5,501 nt of DNA from Thermaceae bacterium (GTDB lineage: Bacteria > Deinococcota > Deinococci > Deinococcales > Marinithermaceae), in contig JALSJG010000037.1 of assembly GCA_026989475.1 (NCBI GenBank), positions 1 through 5,501 of the forward strand. The letters are read 5' to 3'. The notes beneath the pieces are model-generated. The model made no database searches and was not told the DNA's origin. It saw only the letters and a program-made list of their open reading frames with translations. Both the position numbers and the translations under genes were made by a program. Shown here in pieces: positions 4,462 through 5,501 of this stretch. How positions within the stretch are numbered: the stretch's first letter is position 1; every line of letters begins with the position of its first letter.

Positions 4462-4498
4462 CATGGATCGGTGTCCAAAAGATGCTCTGGGCTAGGGT
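4453..4498. repeat. 8-bp inverted repeat ACCCTAGC...GCTAGGGT at the ttuB promoter
   Basis: ACCCTAGC (4453-4460) and its exact complement GCTAGGGT (4491-4498) face each other across 30 bp. The ttuB-proximal arm is itself the putative -10 box. A further CCTAG (4446-4450) repeats the core 9 bp from the CCTAG at 4455. This could be a two-site operator with about four helical turns between centres, or two divergent -10 boxes. Confidence 0.4.
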
Positions 4499-4704
4499 TG
4501 GCTCCGCGCCACTGGGAAGGGCCGTTGGTCGCGGTTGCTGTGGGGCCGGTGGGTCCGCCGGTTTCGTTCCCCGGCCCGGGCACAGGAAGAGGGGATGGGG
4601 CGCGGCAAGTTCGGTCCGGCCTGTTGGGAGGGCGCGGGGGAGCCCGGGGCCGGTACCGAGGTCGGTTTCTCCGGTCGGCGCGTCGAATTGCCGGGGGTCC
4701 CCAT

Positions 4705-4726
4705 CCGCCGAGACCCCGCCGAGATC
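4705..4726. repeat. Tandem 11-bp direct repeat
   Basis: CCGCCGAGACC (4705-4715) is followed immediately by CCGCCGAGATC (4716-4726), 10 of 11 bases alike. A period of 11 bp is about one helical turn, as in repeated protein-binding sites on one DNA face. It runs directly into the palindrome that begins at 4723. Confidence 0.5.
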
Positions 4727-4744
4727 GCGCGGAACGGCGCGATC
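4723..4744. repeat. 8-bp perfect inverted repeat GATCGCGC-N6-GCGCGATC
   Basis: Arms 4723-4730 and 4737-4744 are exact complements around GGAACG. It could be a dyad operator (centre-to-centre 14 bp) or an RNA hairpin with a 6-nt loop. No T run follows on the plus strand, so a terminator is unlikely. Confidence 0.5.
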
Positions 4745-4946
4745 CCCCGGGTTGCAAGCGGCGGGCGAGGCCGGCGCGGGCGGCGTTCGGGTACGGGAGC
4801 TTGAGGGGTGGAGGCGCCCGCTTTCCGGCCCAGGGCCCAAGCCCCGGCACGAATCGACCGGTCGCCCGGCTTCCGCGAAGACCTACCCACGGGAGCGCCG
4901 AGCTCCGCTCCGGGCTCCGGTTGGGGTTGGTTCTTCGATGGAGCCC

Positions 4947-4976
4947 TCGCCAGCCCCCCGGCTACCGGGGTATAGT
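4947..4976 (+). promoter_or_regulatory. Promoter of the PfkB-type kinase gene with palindrome in the spacer
   Basis: TATAGT (4971-4976, 5 of 6 consensus) is paired with TCGCCA (4947-4952, 4 of 6) across 18 nt. Transcription would start near 4983, giving a 22-nt leader. The spacer contains CCCCGG-CTA-CCGGGG (4956-4970), a perfect palindrome directly abutting the -10, well placed as a repressor site. Confidence 0.55.
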
Positions 4977-4990
4977 GGGCTAAGCCAAGT

Positions 4991-4996
4991 AGGAGG
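4991..4996 (+). promoter_or_regulatory. Shine-Dalgarno site of the PfkB-type kinase gene
   Basis: A full AGGAGG, 8 nt before ATG 5005, fixes the start of the kinase gene. Confidence 0.85.
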
Positions 4997-5004
4997 CGGC
5001 TTCG

Positions 5005-5501
5005 ATGCGCTTTTTCGTGGTTGGAGACGTTTCCGTTGACCTCATCTACCTGGTGGACCGGCTCCCCGAGCCCGGGGAAGAGGTCGCCGCAAAAAGGATG
5101 CTCTACCGCCCCGGAGGGGCCGCCGCCACCGTGGCGGCCCAGCTCGCGAGCCTTGGGCACACGGTCTTTCTCGCCTCCCGGGTGGGGAGCGGGCCGCTTT
5201 CGGCGATCGCGCTGGAGGGGCTTAAGGCCGCCGGAGTGGATCTTCGCTACCTGCAGGAAGACCCCGAGCACCCCACCACCAACGTCCTCGTCTTCCTCTT
5301 TCCCGGGGGCGAGCGGAGCATGGTGGCGAGCGTGGGGGCGAGCCGCTATCTCGATGCTTCCAGGTTCAAGCCCCGGATGCTGGACACGATCGACGCGGTG
5401 ATCGTCTCGGCCTACGCCCTGGTCGGCGGCCCCCAGAGGGAGTACGCCGCGAAGGCGATGGCCGCCGCCAAGAAGCGGGAGATCCCGGTTTTCATCGACC
5501 T
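5005..5501 (+). CDS. PfkB-family carbohydrate kinase, N-terminal part, cut by right edge
   Basis: The first 165 residues of a ribokinase/PfkB-fold sugar or nucleoside kinase are visible. They include the opening strand FFVVGDVSVDLIY (residues 3-15) with the substrate-binding Asp12, the lid region, the signature-1 area PGGAAATVAAQLASLG (36-51), VASVGASRYL (107-116) and a Rossmann-type strand AVIVSAYAL. The ATP-binding signature 2 with the catalytic Asp (GAGD type) lies beyond the window. Odd points: the Asn of the GGxxxN motif is Thr42, and the usual VGxDxFG is VGSGPLS (60-66). The substrate therefore cannot be assigned; ribose, fructose or a nucleoside are all possible. ATG 5005 is supported by AGGAGG (4991-4996), 8 nt upstream. 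It has its own promoter and may head an operon to the right. Confidence 0.9.
   Translation, partial: MRFFVVGDVSVDLIYLVDRLPEPGEEVAAKRMLYRPGGAAATVAAQLASLGHTVFLASRVGSGPLSAIALEGLKAAGVDLRYLQEDPEHPTTNVLVFLFPGGERSMVASVGASRYLDASRFKPRMLDTIDAVIVSAYALVGGPQREYAAKAMAAAKKREIPVFID

Larger units (their letters stand above)
4499..4946. other. Gene-free interval between ttuB and pfkB kinase gene
   Basis: I recognise no gene in this roughly 450-bp stretch. The frames open across it give low-complexity Arg/Pro/Gly translations with no family features, and a long plus-strand frame is only the shadow of ttuA and ttuB. Notable structure: GGGCCGG (4543-4549) pairs with CCGGCCC (4571-4577); CCGGGGG (4691-4697) can pair with CCCCCGG (4744-4750), enclosing tandem repeats and a palindrome listed separately. 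It may hold a regulatory region or an RNA gene. Confidence 0.4.

Noticed and set aside
4446..4850. 202-residue version of TtuB with a long N-terminal extension
   Set aside because: The added part is low-complexity Pro/Arg/Ala sequence and spans the promoter repeats; homology to TtuB begins at ATG 4445.
3730..4983. 417-codon plus-strand open frame
   Set aside because: It runs antisense to ttuA and ttuB, then through gene-free DNA; its translation is Arg/Gly/Pro-rich with no family features. It is an artefact of high G+C.
1..5501. CRISPR array, insertion sequence, toxin-antitoxin or defence system
   Set aside because: No regularly spaced repeats, transposase motifs, terminal repeats with target duplication, or defence-type domains were seen on either strand.

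Overview
The window comes from a thermophilic bacterium of the Deinococcus-Thermus phylum, most likely family Thermaceae. This rests on four things: an L28 protein of the Thermus type (about 99 residues, with a Gly-Gly-Val-Gly-Lys-Lys insertion); the adjacent pair ttuB-ttuA, the tRNA 2-thiolation system known from Thermus thermophilus, with iron-sulfur cysteines at the same residue numbers; very high G+C; and GTG starts at four of the seven genes. The genus cannot be fixed from the sequence alone. Divergence from the Thermus proteins I remember suggests a relative of Thermus rather than T. thermophilus itself.

Layout from left to right. (1) A minus-strand regulator with a winged helix and a bacterial transcriptional activator domain runs off the left edge. 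It is divergent from a plus-strand GNAT acetyltransferase, and the two share about 60 bp of promoter DNA. (2) The GNAT gene converges, with a 6-bp gap and a strong hairpin, on a minus-strand ferritin-like four-helix protein that has a near-consensus promoter. (3) An approximately 195-bp spacer contains a large nested stem-loop; it is followed by minus-strand lspA (lipoprotein signal peptidase). (4) lspA is divergent from plus-strand rpmB (ribosomal protein L28), which has a perfect TATAAT box and a clear intrinsic terminator. (5) About 350 bp without a recognisable gene follow, carrying small GC-rich palindromes. (6) The minus-strand ttuB-ttuA operon has a 4-base stop/start overlap. (7) A second gene-poor stretch of about 560 bp carries inverted and tandem repeats. 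(8) A plus-strand PfkB-family sugar kinase runs off the right edge.

The clearest functional unit is ttuB-ttuA. TtuB is the ubiquitin-like sulfur carrier and TtuA the iron-sulfur-dependent ATP-using enzyme that places sulfur on U54 of tRNA, a modification that stabilises tRNA at high temperature. The other genes are single transcription units: envelope lipoprotein maturation (lspA), translation (rpmB), iron or oxidative stress (ferritin-like), and unassigned regulation, acetylation and sugar phosphorylation.

The items most worth a second look are: a TtuB that ends Gly-Gly-Lys-Arg instead of at the diglycine; a nested RNA-like structure between lspA and the ferritin-like gene; a shared leaderless promoter layout (TANNNT box 6-7 nt before the start codon) at three genes; and operator-like repeats beside ttuB, pfkB and the ferritin-like gene. 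I did not find a defence system, CRISPR array, mobile element, tRNA or rRNA here.
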